Made by a program: the position numbers and the translations under genes
Shown: piece after piece, positions 1 through 7,160 of the stretch
Position numbering within the stretch: the first letter of the stretch is position 1
Layout of the letters: each line of letters starts with the position of its first letter
Source: Stutzerimonas kunmingensis
GTDB lineage: Bacteria; Pseudomonadota; Gammaproteobacteria; Pseudomonadales; Pseudomonadaceae
Direction: 5' to 3'
DNA length: 64,000 bases
Assembly (NCBI RefSeq): GCF_002929225.1
Contig: NZ_PISM01000018.1
Coordinates: 372,001 to 436,000 of the forward strand
Notes under the pieces: generated by a model
Databases searched by the model: none
What the model was told of the DNA's origin: nothing
What the model saw: only the letters and a program-made list of their open reading frames with translations

Positions 1-725
1 GTGCAAACCTGCGCGCATTGATGCGCCAGCGTCTCACCGAGATCACTGGCCTAAACGGGGAAGCACTGCAGCATATGGCAGCAGCGCCAACCACCGCACC
101 CAGCAACAACTCAGCCGAGTACGACGACGCCGCTTATTACGACACGGGCTCGCACTACGCCGAGACCGACTACTTCCAGCCTCCCGAAGCGCCCAAGCCA
201 CAACGCGGCGAAAAAAAGGAATGGAAGAAAGACTGGAAAAAATCCGGGCAGCGACCAGACTTCAAACCTCGCGGTCCGCGTACGCCAGCTACCGTCGAGC
301 CGCCGACCCTGACCACGCTGCGGACGCTACTGCACCACCCGGAGCTAGCACAGAAGGTCGAGGACGTCAGCCATTTCGCCGCAGAAGACGACACATACGC
401 ACAATTGCTTGTTGCTCTACTTGGCACGCTGCAGAAGAACCCGAAGCTGCGCAGCCTGCAGCTGATCGCCCGCTGGCATGGAACCGACCAAGGGCGACTT
501 TTACGCGCACTTGCAGAGAAAGAATGGCTGATCTCGGCCGATAACCTTGAACAGCAGTTTTTCGACACCATTAATAGCCTTGCCGCCCGACAGCGGGAAC
601 GCCGACTCGAAAGCCTGCTGCGTAAGGCTCGCCAAGGTGAACTCAGCGCAGAGGAAAAAGACCAACTGCGTAACCTGCTGAGCCGTAATGCAATACCCGC
701 TACACCGACCTCAACTGGCGTCTGA
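1..725 (+). CDS. dnaG: DNA primase DnaG, C-terminal part (5' end outside window)
   Basis: The reading frame is open from the first bases of the window (first full codon at base 3) and stops with TGA at 723-725, so only about 240 C-terminal residues are visible. There is a low-complexity acidic and basic linker (about residues 25-100 of the visible part), followed by an all-helical region from the TLTTLRTLLHHPELA stretch to the end. That region resembles the DnaB-helicase-interaction domain of primases, which recruits primase to the replisome. The catalytic zinc and TOPRIM domains lie upstream, outside the window. The identification leans on position: dnaG directly precedes rpoD in the classical macromolecular-synthesis order, and rpoD follows 67 bp later. 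The ATG at 21 and TTG at 18 are internal codons, not starts. Confidence 0.9.
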   Translation, partial: ANLRALMRQRLTEITGLNGEALQHMAAAPTTAPSNNSAEYDDAAYYDTGSHYAETDYFQPPEAPKPQRGEKKEWKKDWKKSGQRPDFKPRGPRTPATVEPPTLTTLRTLLHHPELAQKVEDVSHFAAEDDTYAQLLVALLGTLQKNPKLRSLQLIARWHGTDQGRLLRALAEKEWLISADNLEQQFFDTINSLAARQRERRLESLLRKARQGELSAEEKDQLRNLLSRNAIPATPTSTGV

Positions 726-739
726 GGTCCTAGCTCGGC

Positions 740-745
740 TATAAT
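740..745 (+). promoter_or_regulatory. Candidate -10 element of an rpoD promoter
   Basis: A perfect TATAAT hexamer lies in the 67-bp dnaG-rpoD gap, 48 bp before the rpoD ATG. No good -35 is visible 16-18 bp upstream, where the dnaG stop codon sits. It may be a weak or activator-dependent start that uncouples rpoD from dnaG. The assignment is by sequence only. Confidence 0.45.
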
Positions 746-792
746 GCTCAGCTTGTTTTCAGCCCGCCAGAACCTTCAGTGGATAGGGTTAT

Positions 793-2646
793 ATGTCCGG
801 AAAAGCGCAACAGCAGTCCCGCCTCAAAGAGTTGATCCAGCGTGGCCGTGAGCAGGGTTACCTGACTTACGCAGAGGTCAACGACCACCTACCGGAGGAT
901 ATTTCCGATCCGGAACAGGTGGAAGACATCATTCGCATGATCAATGACATGGGTATCAATGTATTCGAGGTTGCCCCGGATGCCGATGCCCTGTTGCTGG
1001 CCGAAGCCGATACCGATGAAGCCGCTGCCGAAGAGGCCGCAGCCGCACTCGCTGCGGTCGAGACCGACATCGGTCGAACCACCGATCCTGTTCGCATGTA
1101 CATGCGTGAAATGGGCACGGTCGAACTGCTGACCCGCGAAGGCGAGATCGAAATCGCCAAACGCATCGAGGAAGGCATTCGCGAAGTGATGAGCGCCATC
1201 GCTCACTTCCCCGGCACCGTCGACAGCATTCTCGCCGACTATGAGCGAGTGACGACCGAAGGTGGCCGCCTGTCCGACATCCTCAGCGGTTACATCGACC
1301 CTGACGACGACGGCGCTGCTGGTCCTCAGGAGGTCGAGCCGGAAACTCCGCAGACCACCGCGAAGCCGGCGGCCGACGACAAGGATGATGAGGAAGAGGA
1401 CGATTCCGACAGCGAAGAGGAAGAAGGCGATGGCGGCCCGGACCCCGAAGTCGCGCGTATGCGTTTCGGCGCAGTCGCCGAGCAGCTGGAGAAAGCCAAG
1501 AAGGCGCTGAAGAAGCACGGCCGCGCCAGCCAGCAGGCCGTCGAGGAGCTCGAAGCACTCGCCATCCTGTTCATGCCGATCAAGCTCGTACCCAAGCAGT
1601 ACGACGCACTGGTCGAGCGCGTTCGCAACGCCCTGAGCCAGATCCGCGCCCAGGAACGCGCCATCATGCAGCTGTGCGTGCGTGACGCCCGCATGCCGCG
1701 CGCCGACTTCCTGCGTCAGTTCCCGAACAACGAGACCAATCTCGACTGGGCCGAGCAGCTGGCTTCCGGCAAAGGCAAGTACGCCGAAGCCATCGGCAAC
1801 CGCAAGGAAGACATCGTTCGCTGCCAGCAGAAGCTGATCGAGCTGGAACAGGAATGCGACCTGGTCATCGCTGACATCAAGGACATCAACCGTCGCATGT
1901 CCATCGGCGAGGCCAAAGCCCGCCGTGCGAAGAAAGAGATGGTTGAAGCCAACCTGCGCCTGGTCATCTCGATCGCGAAGAAGTACACCAACCGCGGCCT
2001 GCAGTTCCTCGATCTGATCCAGGAAGGCAACATCGGCCTGATGAAGGCGGTGGACAAGTTCGAATACCGCCGCGGCTACAAGTTCTCGACCTACGCCACC
2101 TGGTGGATTCGCCAGGCGATCACTCGTTCCATTGCCGACCAGGCGCGGACCATCCGTATCCCGGTTCACATGATCGAGACGATCAACAAGCTCAACCGCA
2201 TCTCCCGTCAAATGCTGCAGGAAATGGGTCGCGAACCCACACCTGAAGAGCTGGGCGAACGCATGGAAATGCCCGAGGACAAGATCCGCAAGGTACTGAA
2301 GATCGCCAAAGAGCCGATCTCCATGGAAACGCCAATCGGTGACGACGAAGACTCGCACCTGGGTGACTTCATCGAAGACTCGGCCATGCAGTCGCCAATT
2401 GACGTAGCCACTGTGGAAAGCCTCAAGGAAGCCACTCGCGAAGTGCTCTCCGGCCTCACGGCTCGTGAAGCCAAGGTACTGCGCATGCGCTTCGGCATCG
2501 ACATGAACACCGACCACACCCTCGAGGAAGTCGGCAAGCAGTTCGATGTCACCCGCGAGCGAATCCGTCAGATCGAAGCCAAGGCGCTGCGCAAGCTGCG
2601 CCACCCGACGAGAAGCGAGCATCTGCGCTCCTTCCTCGACGAGTAA
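793..2646 (+). CDS. rpoD: RNA polymerase primary sigma factor RpoD (sigma-70)
   Basis: This 617-residue housekeeping sigma factor directs RNA polymerase to most promoters. Region 1.1 is N-terminal and region 1.2 follows at about residues 96-130 ([17 protein letters not shown]). A very acidic non-conserved insert ([14 protein letters not shown]) lies near residues 195-215. Region 2 with the -10-binding helix is at about 383-460 ([20 protein letters not shown]). Regions 3 and 4 end with the helix-turn-helix [18 protein letters not shown] at about 585-605, which reads the -35. Length and order are those of gammaproteobacterial RpoD. The ATG at 793 gives the expected N-terminus ([15 protein letters not shown]). 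Its binding partner AlgQ/Rsd is encoded later in this window (58132-57665). A strong terminator follows directly. Confidence 0.98.
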   Translation: MSGKAQQQSRLKELIQRGREQGYLTYAEVNDHLPEDISDPEQVEDIIRMINDMGINVFEVAPDADALLLAEADTDEAAAEEAAAALAAVETDIGRTTDPVRMYMREMGTVELLTREGEIEIAKRIEEGIREVMSAIAHFPGTVDSILADYERVTTEGGRLSDILSGYIDPDDDGAAGPQEVEPETPQTTAKPAADDKDDEEEDDSDSEEEEGDGGPDPEVARMRFGAVAEQLEKAKKALKKHGRASQQAVEELEALAILFMPIKLVPKQYDALVERVRNALSQIRAQERAIMQLCVRDARMPRADFLRQFPNNETNLDWAEQLASGKGKYAEAIGNRKEDIVRCQQKLIELEQECDLVIADIKDINRRMSIGEAKARRAKKEMVEANLRLVISIAKKYTNRGLQFLDLIQEGNIGLMKAVDKFEYRRGYKFSTYATWWIRQAITRSIADQARTIRIPVHMIETINKLNRISRQMLQEMGREPTPEELGERMEMPEDKIRKVLKIAKEPISMETPIGDDEDSHLGDFIEDSAMQSPIDVATVESLKEATREVLSGLTAREAKVLRMRFGIDMNTDHTLEEVGKQFDVTRERIRQIEAKALRKLRHPTRSEHLRSFLDE

Positions 2647-2650
2647 GACC

Positions 2651-2682
2651 AGAACCCCCGGCATGCCGGGGGTTCTTTTTTC
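2651..2682 (+). terminator. Rho-independent terminator of rpoD
   Basis: A perfect 13-bp self-complementary stem (AGAACCCCCGGCA and its complement, 2651-2676) runs straight into a T tract at 2675-2681, four bases after the rpoD stop codon. Confidence 0.92.
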
Positions 2683-2712
2683 TGCCGTATGCCTCGGAGC
2701 AGCTAGCTTCGA

Positions 2713-2742
2713 TTGGCGCAGCCGCCATACCGCCGGTATAAT
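2713..2742 (+). promoter_or_regulatory. sigma-70 promoter of the tRNA gene
   Basis: TTGGCG (2713-2718) and TATAAT (2737-2742) are separated by 18 bp, and the tRNA starts 15 bp further on. The sequence after the -10 is very GC-rich (CCGCCGGCC), the type of discriminator associated with stringent control of stable-RNA promoters. Confidence 0.75.
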
Positions 2743-2757
2743 CCGCCGGCCTTCTGG

Positions 2758-2834
2758 GGGCCTATAGCTCAGTTGGTTAGAGCAGAGGACTCATAATCCT
2801 TTGGTCCACGGTTCGAGTCCGTGTGGGCCCACCA
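2758..2834 (+). tRNA. tRNA-Ile2 (anticodon CAT, lysidine-modified type)
   Basis: A complete 77-nt cloverleaf: acceptor GGGCCTA pairs with TGGGCCC, the D arm is TAGCTCAGTTGGTTAGAGCA, the anticodon loop is CTCATAA, the T arm has GGTTCGAGTCC, and CCA is encoded. The CAT anticodon alone fits elongator Met or the AUA-reading Ile2. The acceptor stem carries C4-G69 and C5-G68, the pairs known to be read by TilS, whereas elongator Met tRNAs of the E. coli type have T4-A and A5-T. The run TTGGTC after the anticodon stem also matches the E. coli ileX pattern. Ile2 is therefore favoured; automatic tools may label it Met. Confidence 0.85.
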
Positions 2835-2839
2835 CTTTC

Positions 2840-2865
2840 AAAGCCGCGCACTGCGCGGCTTTTTC
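2840..2865 (+). terminator. Rho-independent terminator after the tRNA
   Basis: The stem AAGCCGCGCA / TGCGCGGCTT with a one- to three-base loop is followed by TTTT. It begins about six bases after the encoded CCA end. Confidence 0.9.
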
Positions 2866-3066
2866 GTTTATCCCCTGCTGACGGACGACTCAGCGCCGCC
2901 GCTGGGTCCAGCCCTCCGCTCACCGGCCGCGCTCACCCTCCATTAATAACCAAATCGCATATAAACATCAGGAAAGGTTTCTGGACTCTCTAAGCTGACG
3001 TCTCTATCTTGCGCCGCGGGCCCGTTGTTTCGACGCGCGCCTCAGTCGCCATCCTTAAGGACGTCC

Positions 3067-4857
3067 ATGCTTCCAGAATCGCTGCCGCTGTTGTTCGTCT
3101 GCGCCTTGCTGATCTGGGTATTGGTGGCGTTCGTAAGAGAGAGCTGGAGCCCGGATATCGTCGTGGCGATTGCCGTGGCGGTGCTGCTGGCGACGCAGCT
3201 GCTGACGCCCGGGGAAGTGCTCGGCGTGCTGTCCAACTCGGCCCCGGTCACCATCGCCTGCATGTTCATCATTTCGGCGGCGCTCGAACGCACCGGCTGC
3301 ATCGATGCGCTGGGCAACTGGCTCGGTAATCTGGTGGGCACCAGCCCTACACGAGTGCTGTTCGGCCTGACGATCACCGCACTGGTGATTTCCGCCTGCC
3401 TGAACAATACGCCGGTAGTGGCGATCCTCACGCCGGTGGCGATTTCCCTGGCCAAGCGCGCCGGCACGACGCCCTCGAAACTGCTGATTCCGCTGTCGTA
3501 CGCCACGATTCTCGGCGGCACGCTGACGATGATCGGCACCTCGACCAACATCCTCGTCGATGGTGTGGCGCGCAAGGCGGGGCTGGCGCCGTTCGGCATG
3601 TTCGAGATCACCGGGGCGGGCTTGATCATGGCCGCCGCAGGCATGGTCTATCTGCTGACCATCGGCAAGCATCTGCTGCCGGAACGCGACACCCTGTCCA
3701 AGTTGCTCGGCCCGCGCCTTGATCGCAACTTCATGACCGAGCTGCGCGTGCCGTCGAACTCACCAGTGATCGGAAAGACCCTCGCCGAGGCCAACCTGAA
3801 CGGCGGCAGCGGGCTGCAGGTGCTGCAGGTAAACCGCAACGCGCAGCTGTTCAGCCGCCCGGAGCATGACTTCACCCTGACCGCCGGCGATCTGCTGATG
3901 ATCCATGGCCAGGTAAAGGACGTGGTGGAGCTGCGCGAAAGCGGCCACCTGACCTTTAACCGGGGCGACGCCTTCGAAACCATCAGCAGCGAAGACGTGA
4001 TCCTTGCCGAAGCCATCGTCGGCCGCGGCTCGCGCTACAGCCACCGACCGATGCGCGACCTCGACCTGTCCGCGCGCTACGGCATCAGCGTCTTGGCCGT
4101 GCACCGGCAGGACGAGAACATTCAGGGCAACTTCGACGATTTCCAGCTGCAGTTCGGCGATGTGATGCTGGTCGAGGGCACGCCCGCGCAGATCAAGCGT
4201 TTTGCCGACAACGGCGAACTGATCAGCCTCAACGCGGTACAGGAGCGCGCCTTTCGCCGCGACAAGGCACCGATCGCGATCATCGCCACCCTGGCGGTCA
4301 TGGTGTTGGCAGCCTTTGGCGTGATGCCGATCGAAGGCCTGGCGATCATTGGTGCGGCCGCGGTGTTGGCGACGCGCTGTCTGGACGTCGAGGACGCCTA
4401 CAAGGCAGTCGACTGGAAGATCCTCAGCCTGATCTTCGGCATGCTGGCAATCAGCATCGCCATGGACAAAGTTGGCCTGGTACAGCTGGTTGTGCAGAAC
4501 GTGACGGCCATTACCCCCTGGGCCGGCCCGCTGTTCATGCTGTCGTTCATCTACCTGCTGACCTCGATGCTCACCGAGATGCTGTCGAACAACGCGGTGG
4601 CCGTACTGATCACTCCGATCGCAATCGGCCTGGCCCAGCACCTGGGGGTCGACCCGCGCGCGTTCGTGGTAGCCGTGATGTTCGCCGCCAGCGCCAGTTT
4701 CGCCACGCCGATCGGCTATCAGACCAACACCTTCGTCTACAACGCCGGTGGCTACCGCTTCACCGACTTCCTCAAGGTGGGCATACCACTGAACCTGCTG
4801 TTATGGGTCGTGGCGACGCTGGTGATTCCGCTGTTCTGGCCGCTCACGCCACTCTGA
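3067..4857 (+). CDS. SLC13/DASS-family permease with two TrkA-C (RCK-C) domains
   Basis: This 596-residue inner-membrane transporter belongs to the divalent anion / Na+ symporter superfamily. Two hydrophobic halves flank a soluble middle. The first half carries NNTPVV (near residue 112) and GTSTNILVDG (near 157). The second carries NNAVAVLITPIAIG (near 509) and ATPIGYQTNTFVYNAGGY (near 546). These are the duplicated substrate and sodium clamshell loops. Two RCK-C modules lie between, at about residues 215-385. Relatives are annotated as sulfate, dicarboxylate or undefined anion carriers, so the substrate is open. The start was set at ATG 3067, which has an AAGGA ribosome site at 3056-3060; longer upstream starts lack one. 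It is a single gene with a 200-bp upstream gap. Confidence 0.85.
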   Translation: MLPESLPLLFVCALLIWVLVAFVRESWSPDIVVAIAVAVLLATQLLTPGEVLGVLSNSAPVTIACMFIISAALERTGCIDALGNWLGNLVGTSPTRVLFGLTITALVISACLNNTPVVAILTPVAISLAKRAGTTPSKLLIPLSYATILGGTLTMIGTSTNILVDGVARKAGLAPFGMFEITGAGLIMAAAGMVYLLTIGKHLLPERDTLSKLLGPRLDRNFMTELRVPSNSPVIGKTLAEANLNGGSGLQVLQVNRNAQLFSRPEHDFTLTAGDLLMIHGQVKDVVELRESGHLTFNRGDAFETISSEDVILAEAIVGRGSRYSHRPMRDLDLSARYGISVLAVHRQDENIQGNFDDFQLQFGDVMLVEGTPAQIKRFADNGELISLNAVQERAFRRDKAPIAIIATLAVMVLAAFGVMPIEGLAIIGAAAVLATRCLDVEDAYKAVDWKILSLIFGMLAISIAMDKVGLVQLVVQNVTAITPWAGPLFMLSFIYLLTSMLTEMLSNNAVAVLITPIAIGLAQHLGVDPRAFVVAVMFAASASFATPIGYQTNTFVYNAGGYRFTDFLKVGIPLNLLLWVVATLVIPLFWPLTPL

Positions 4858-4950
4858 CGATAAGGCTTGCCCTGGATCATTGACCGTCCAGGCGTTCAGT
4901 TTCATGCTCTCGGGCCTTTGCCACCGACGAACAAGAACAAGGAGCGCGCC

Positions 4951-6228
4951 ATGAAACTGGAAACCCTCGCCATCCATGCAGGCTACAGCCCGGACCCGAC
5001 CACCCGGGCGGTGGCGGTACCGATCTACCAGACCACATCCTATGCCTTCGACGACACCCAGCACGGCGCCGACCTGTTCGATCTGAAGGTGCCGGGCAAC
5101 ATCTATACACGCATCATGAATCCCACCACCGACGTGCTCGAGCAGCGCGTCGCGGCACTGGAAGGCGGGGTGGCGGCACTGGCCGTTGCCTCAGGAATGG
5201 CGGCAATCACCTACGCCATCCAGACCATCGCCGAAGTCGGCGACAACATCGTCTCGGTCGCCAAGCTCTACGGCGGTACCTACAACCTGTTCGCCCATAC
5301 CCTGCCGCGCCTGGGCATCGAAGTACGCTTCGCCGCCCACGATGACATCGCCGCCCTGGAAGCGCTGATAGACGAACGCACAAAGGCGGTGTTCTGCGAA
5401 TCCATCGGCAACCCGGCGGGCAACATCATCGACCTAGCCGCCCTGGCCGAAGCCGCACACCGCCACGGCGTGCCGCTGATCGTTGACAACACCGTCGCCA
5501 CGCCGATGCTCTGCCGCCCCTTCGAGCATGGCGCGGACATCGTCGTGCACTCGCTGACCAAGTACATGGGCGGCCACGGCACCAGCATCGGCGGCATCGT
5601 GGTCGACTCCGGCAAGTTTCCCTGGGCGCAGCACAAGGAGCGCTTCGCGCTGCTGAACACGCCCGATGTGTCCTACCACGGCGTCACCTACACCGAAGCG
5701 TTCGGTCCCGCCGCCTTCATCGGCCGCTGCCGCGTGGTGCCGCTGCGCAACATGGGCGCGGCAATTTCGCCATTCAATTCGTTCCTGATCCTGCAGGGGC
5801 TGGAAACCCTGGCGCTGCGCATGGAACGCCATTGCGAGAATGCACTGAAGGTCGCCGAGTTCCTGCAGGCCCATCCGCAAGTGGCCTGGGTCAAATACGC
5901 CGGGCTACCGGATCACCCCGAGCACGAACTGGCTCGCCGTTATATGGGAGGCATGCCGGCGTCGATCCTCTGCTTCGGTATCGAGGGCGGCATGGAAGCC
6001 GGCGCGCGCTTTATCGACGCGCTCAAGCTGGTGGTGCGGCTGGTGAACATCGGCGACGCCAAGTCCCTGGCCTGCCATCCAGCCAGCACCACGCACCGCC
6101 AGCTGAATGCCGAGGAACTGGCCCGCGCCGGTGTGTCACAGGACCTTATCCGGCTATCCATCGGTATCGAGCACATCGACGACATCCTCGCCGATCTGGC
6201 CCAGGCGCTAAGCGCGTCCAAGGGCTGA
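4951..6228 (+). CDS. metY: O-acetylhomoserine sulfhydrylase (O-acetylhomoserine aminocarboxypropyltransferase)
   Basis: This 425-residue PLP enzyme of the Cys/Met metabolism family makes homocysteine directly from an O-acylhomoserine and sulfide in the cytoplasm. The N-terminus is the MetY type (ETLAIHAGYSPDPTTRAVAVP), followed by QTTSYAFDD and the YTRIMNPT substrate and PLP-phosphate loop. The Schiff-base lysine is K204 in VHSLTKYMGGHG. SLACHPASTTH near the C-terminus binds the substrate carboxylate. The extra insert around residues 225-260 separates MetY from the shorter cystathionine gamma-synthase and MetZ enzymes. The ATG at 4951 follows AAGGAG. The gene stands alone; trxC follows after 62 bp. 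Confidence 0.93.
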   Translation: MKLETLAIHAGYSPDPTTRAVAVPIYQTTSYAFDDTQHGADLFDLKVPGNIYTRIMNPTTDVLEQRVAALEGGVAALAVASGMAAITYAIQTIAEVGDNIVSVAKLYGGTYNLFAHTLPRLGIEVRFAAHDDIAALEALIDERTKAVFCESIGNPAGNIIDLAALAEAAHRHGVPLIVDNTVATPMLCRPFEHGADIVVHSLTKYMGGHGTSIGGIVVDSGKFPWAQHKERFALLNTPDVSYHGVTYTEAFGPAAFIGRCRVVPLRNMGAAISPFNSFLILQGLETLALRMERHCENALKVAEFLQAHPQVAWVKYAGLPDHPEHELARRYMGGMPASILCFGIEGGMEAGARFIDALKLVVRLVNIGDAKSLACHPASTTHRQLNAEELARAGVSQDLIRLSIGIEHIDDILADLAQALSASKG

Positions 6229-6249
6229 CTCGCGCTTGATATCCGCCGC

Positions 6250-6288
6250 CGAGGCTCCACATTAAGGGCATACCGCCGTGGAGCCTCG
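6250..6288 (+). promoter_or_regulatory. Inverted repeat covering the trxC ribosome-binding site
   Basis: Perfect 11-bp arms at 6250-6260 (CGAGGCTCCAC) and 6278-6288 (GTGGAGCCTCG) are separated by 17 bases. The only Shine-Dalgarno-like element of trxC, GGAG at 6280-6283, lies within the second arm, and the ATG is at 6291. There is no T tract, so it does not look like a metY terminator. In RNA it could mask the ribosome site; in DNA it could be an operator. Confidence 0.6.
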
Positions 6289-6290
6289 TC

Positions 6291-6728
6291 ATGACCGAAT
6301 CCCTGATCGTCCCCTGCGCGCACTGCGCCAGCCTCAATCGTATCCCCGCGGACCGGCTGCACGACGCACCGCGCTGCGGTCGGTGCAAGGCCGAGGCGTT
6401 GCCAAACGCTCCGTTCGACTTGCAACAGAGCCAGTTCGCCAACCAGATCAAGGGCGACCTGCCGCTACTGATAGATGTCTGGGCCAGCTGGTGCGGGCCC
6501 TGCCGCAGTTTCGCCCCGACCTTTGCGCAGGCTGCCAGTCAGCTCCAGGGCCGCTGCCGCCTGGCCAAGCTCGACAGCGAGGCCAATGCACAGCTGTCGA
6601 CGCAACTTGGCATCCGCTCGATTCCCAGCCTGATTCTCTTTCGTGATGGCCGCGAGATCGCTCGGCAGAGCGGCGCAATGCCGTTGCCACAGCTGATGGC
6701 GTGGCTAGCGCAGCAGGACGTGCGGTAG
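6291..6728 (+). CDS. trxC: Thioredoxin 2 (TrxC), zinc-binding type
   Basis: A 145-residue cytoplasmic protein-disulfide reductase. An N-terminal zinc module has two CxxC pairs (C9/C12 and C29/C32). The thioredoxin fold has the active site WASWCGPC, with C68 and C71. The cis-proline is in SIPSLILF. The zinc module and length distinguish it from the short TrxA also encoded here (42928-42602). In E. coli, trxC belongs to the OxyR oxidative-stress regulon; I cannot confirm an OxyR site here. The start sits just after an inverted repeat that contains the ribosome site. Confidence 0.95.
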   Translation: MTESLIVPCAHCASLNRIPADRLHDAPRCGRCKAEALPNAPFDLQQSQFANQIKGDLPLLIDVWASWCGPCRSFAPTFAQAASQLQGRCRLAKLDSEANAQLSTQLGIRSIPSLILFRDGREIARQSGAMPLPQLMAWLAQQDVR

Positions 6729-6835
6729 GCCACCGAAGGAAGGAGGCTGTTTGAAGTGGGCTCCGACGCGTGTACCGGAACGATTGGCGACGCCGTCGAG
6801 TCCACTGAACATCTGCGACTCAACAGGAGCGCCTT

Positions 6836-7126
6836 ATGTTCGACAAGCCTTCGCATACCTTCGAAATCAACTACATCTACCAGAACGATCCGCGCGCCGA
6901 GACCTATGACGTCGATGCGGACAGCCTGTCTCAGGGCGAAGCGGCTCGCCATCTCATCGAGCTACACAATGGCGACGCCGAGAACAGCCTGGTGATACCA
7001 AAAGCGGGTGCTGACGAAGCACAGTTACGTGAGCAGGCCGAAGTCGTGGGCATCACCGACATCCGCGTTACCCGTGTGCCCAAGCAGGAGAAAGGCGAAA
7101 CCCCTGCCCATTACAAACAGCCCTGA
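6836..7126 (+). CDS. Small conserved protein of unknown function
   Basis: A 96-residue acidic, soluble protein without signal peptide, membrane segment or cysteines. A good ribosome site (AGGAG, about 8 bp before the ATG) and GC-rich third positions support it as a real gene. It has a beta-rich start (FEINYIYQNDPRAETYDVDA) and then a helical stretch (SLSQGEAARHLIELH), suggesting one small alpha/beta domain. I do not recognise the family; similar short proteins are, as I recall, common in Pseudomonas. It is 107 bp downstream of trxC on the same strand and convergent with the DUF4105 gene. No function can be given. Confidence 0.7.
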   Translation: MFDKPSHTFEINYIYQNDPRAETYDVDADSLSQGEAARHLIELHNGDAENSLVIPKAGADEAQLREQAEVVGITDIRVTRVPKQEKGETPAHYKQP

Positions 7127-7137
7127 CCTGATAGCTC

Positions 7138-7157
7138 GCCCTGCAGGCACGCAGGGC
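7138..7157. terminator. Possible bidirectional terminator hairpin
   Basis: The arms GCCCTGC (7138-7144) and GCAGGGC (7151-7157) lie in the 34-bp gap between two convergent genes. Neither side has a proper T tract, so this is weak evidence. Confidence 0.35.
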
Positions 7158-7160
7158 TCG

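Noticed and set aside
889..2664. 591-codon open frame antisense to rpoD
   Set aside because: It mirrors RpoD codon structure in GC-rich DNA, has no ribosome site and spans the rpoD terminator; the sense protein is fully conserved.
6231..6290. The inverted repeat as a metY terminator
   Set aside because: There is no T tract, and the second arm ends two bases before the trxC start codon, where a terminator would block trxC.
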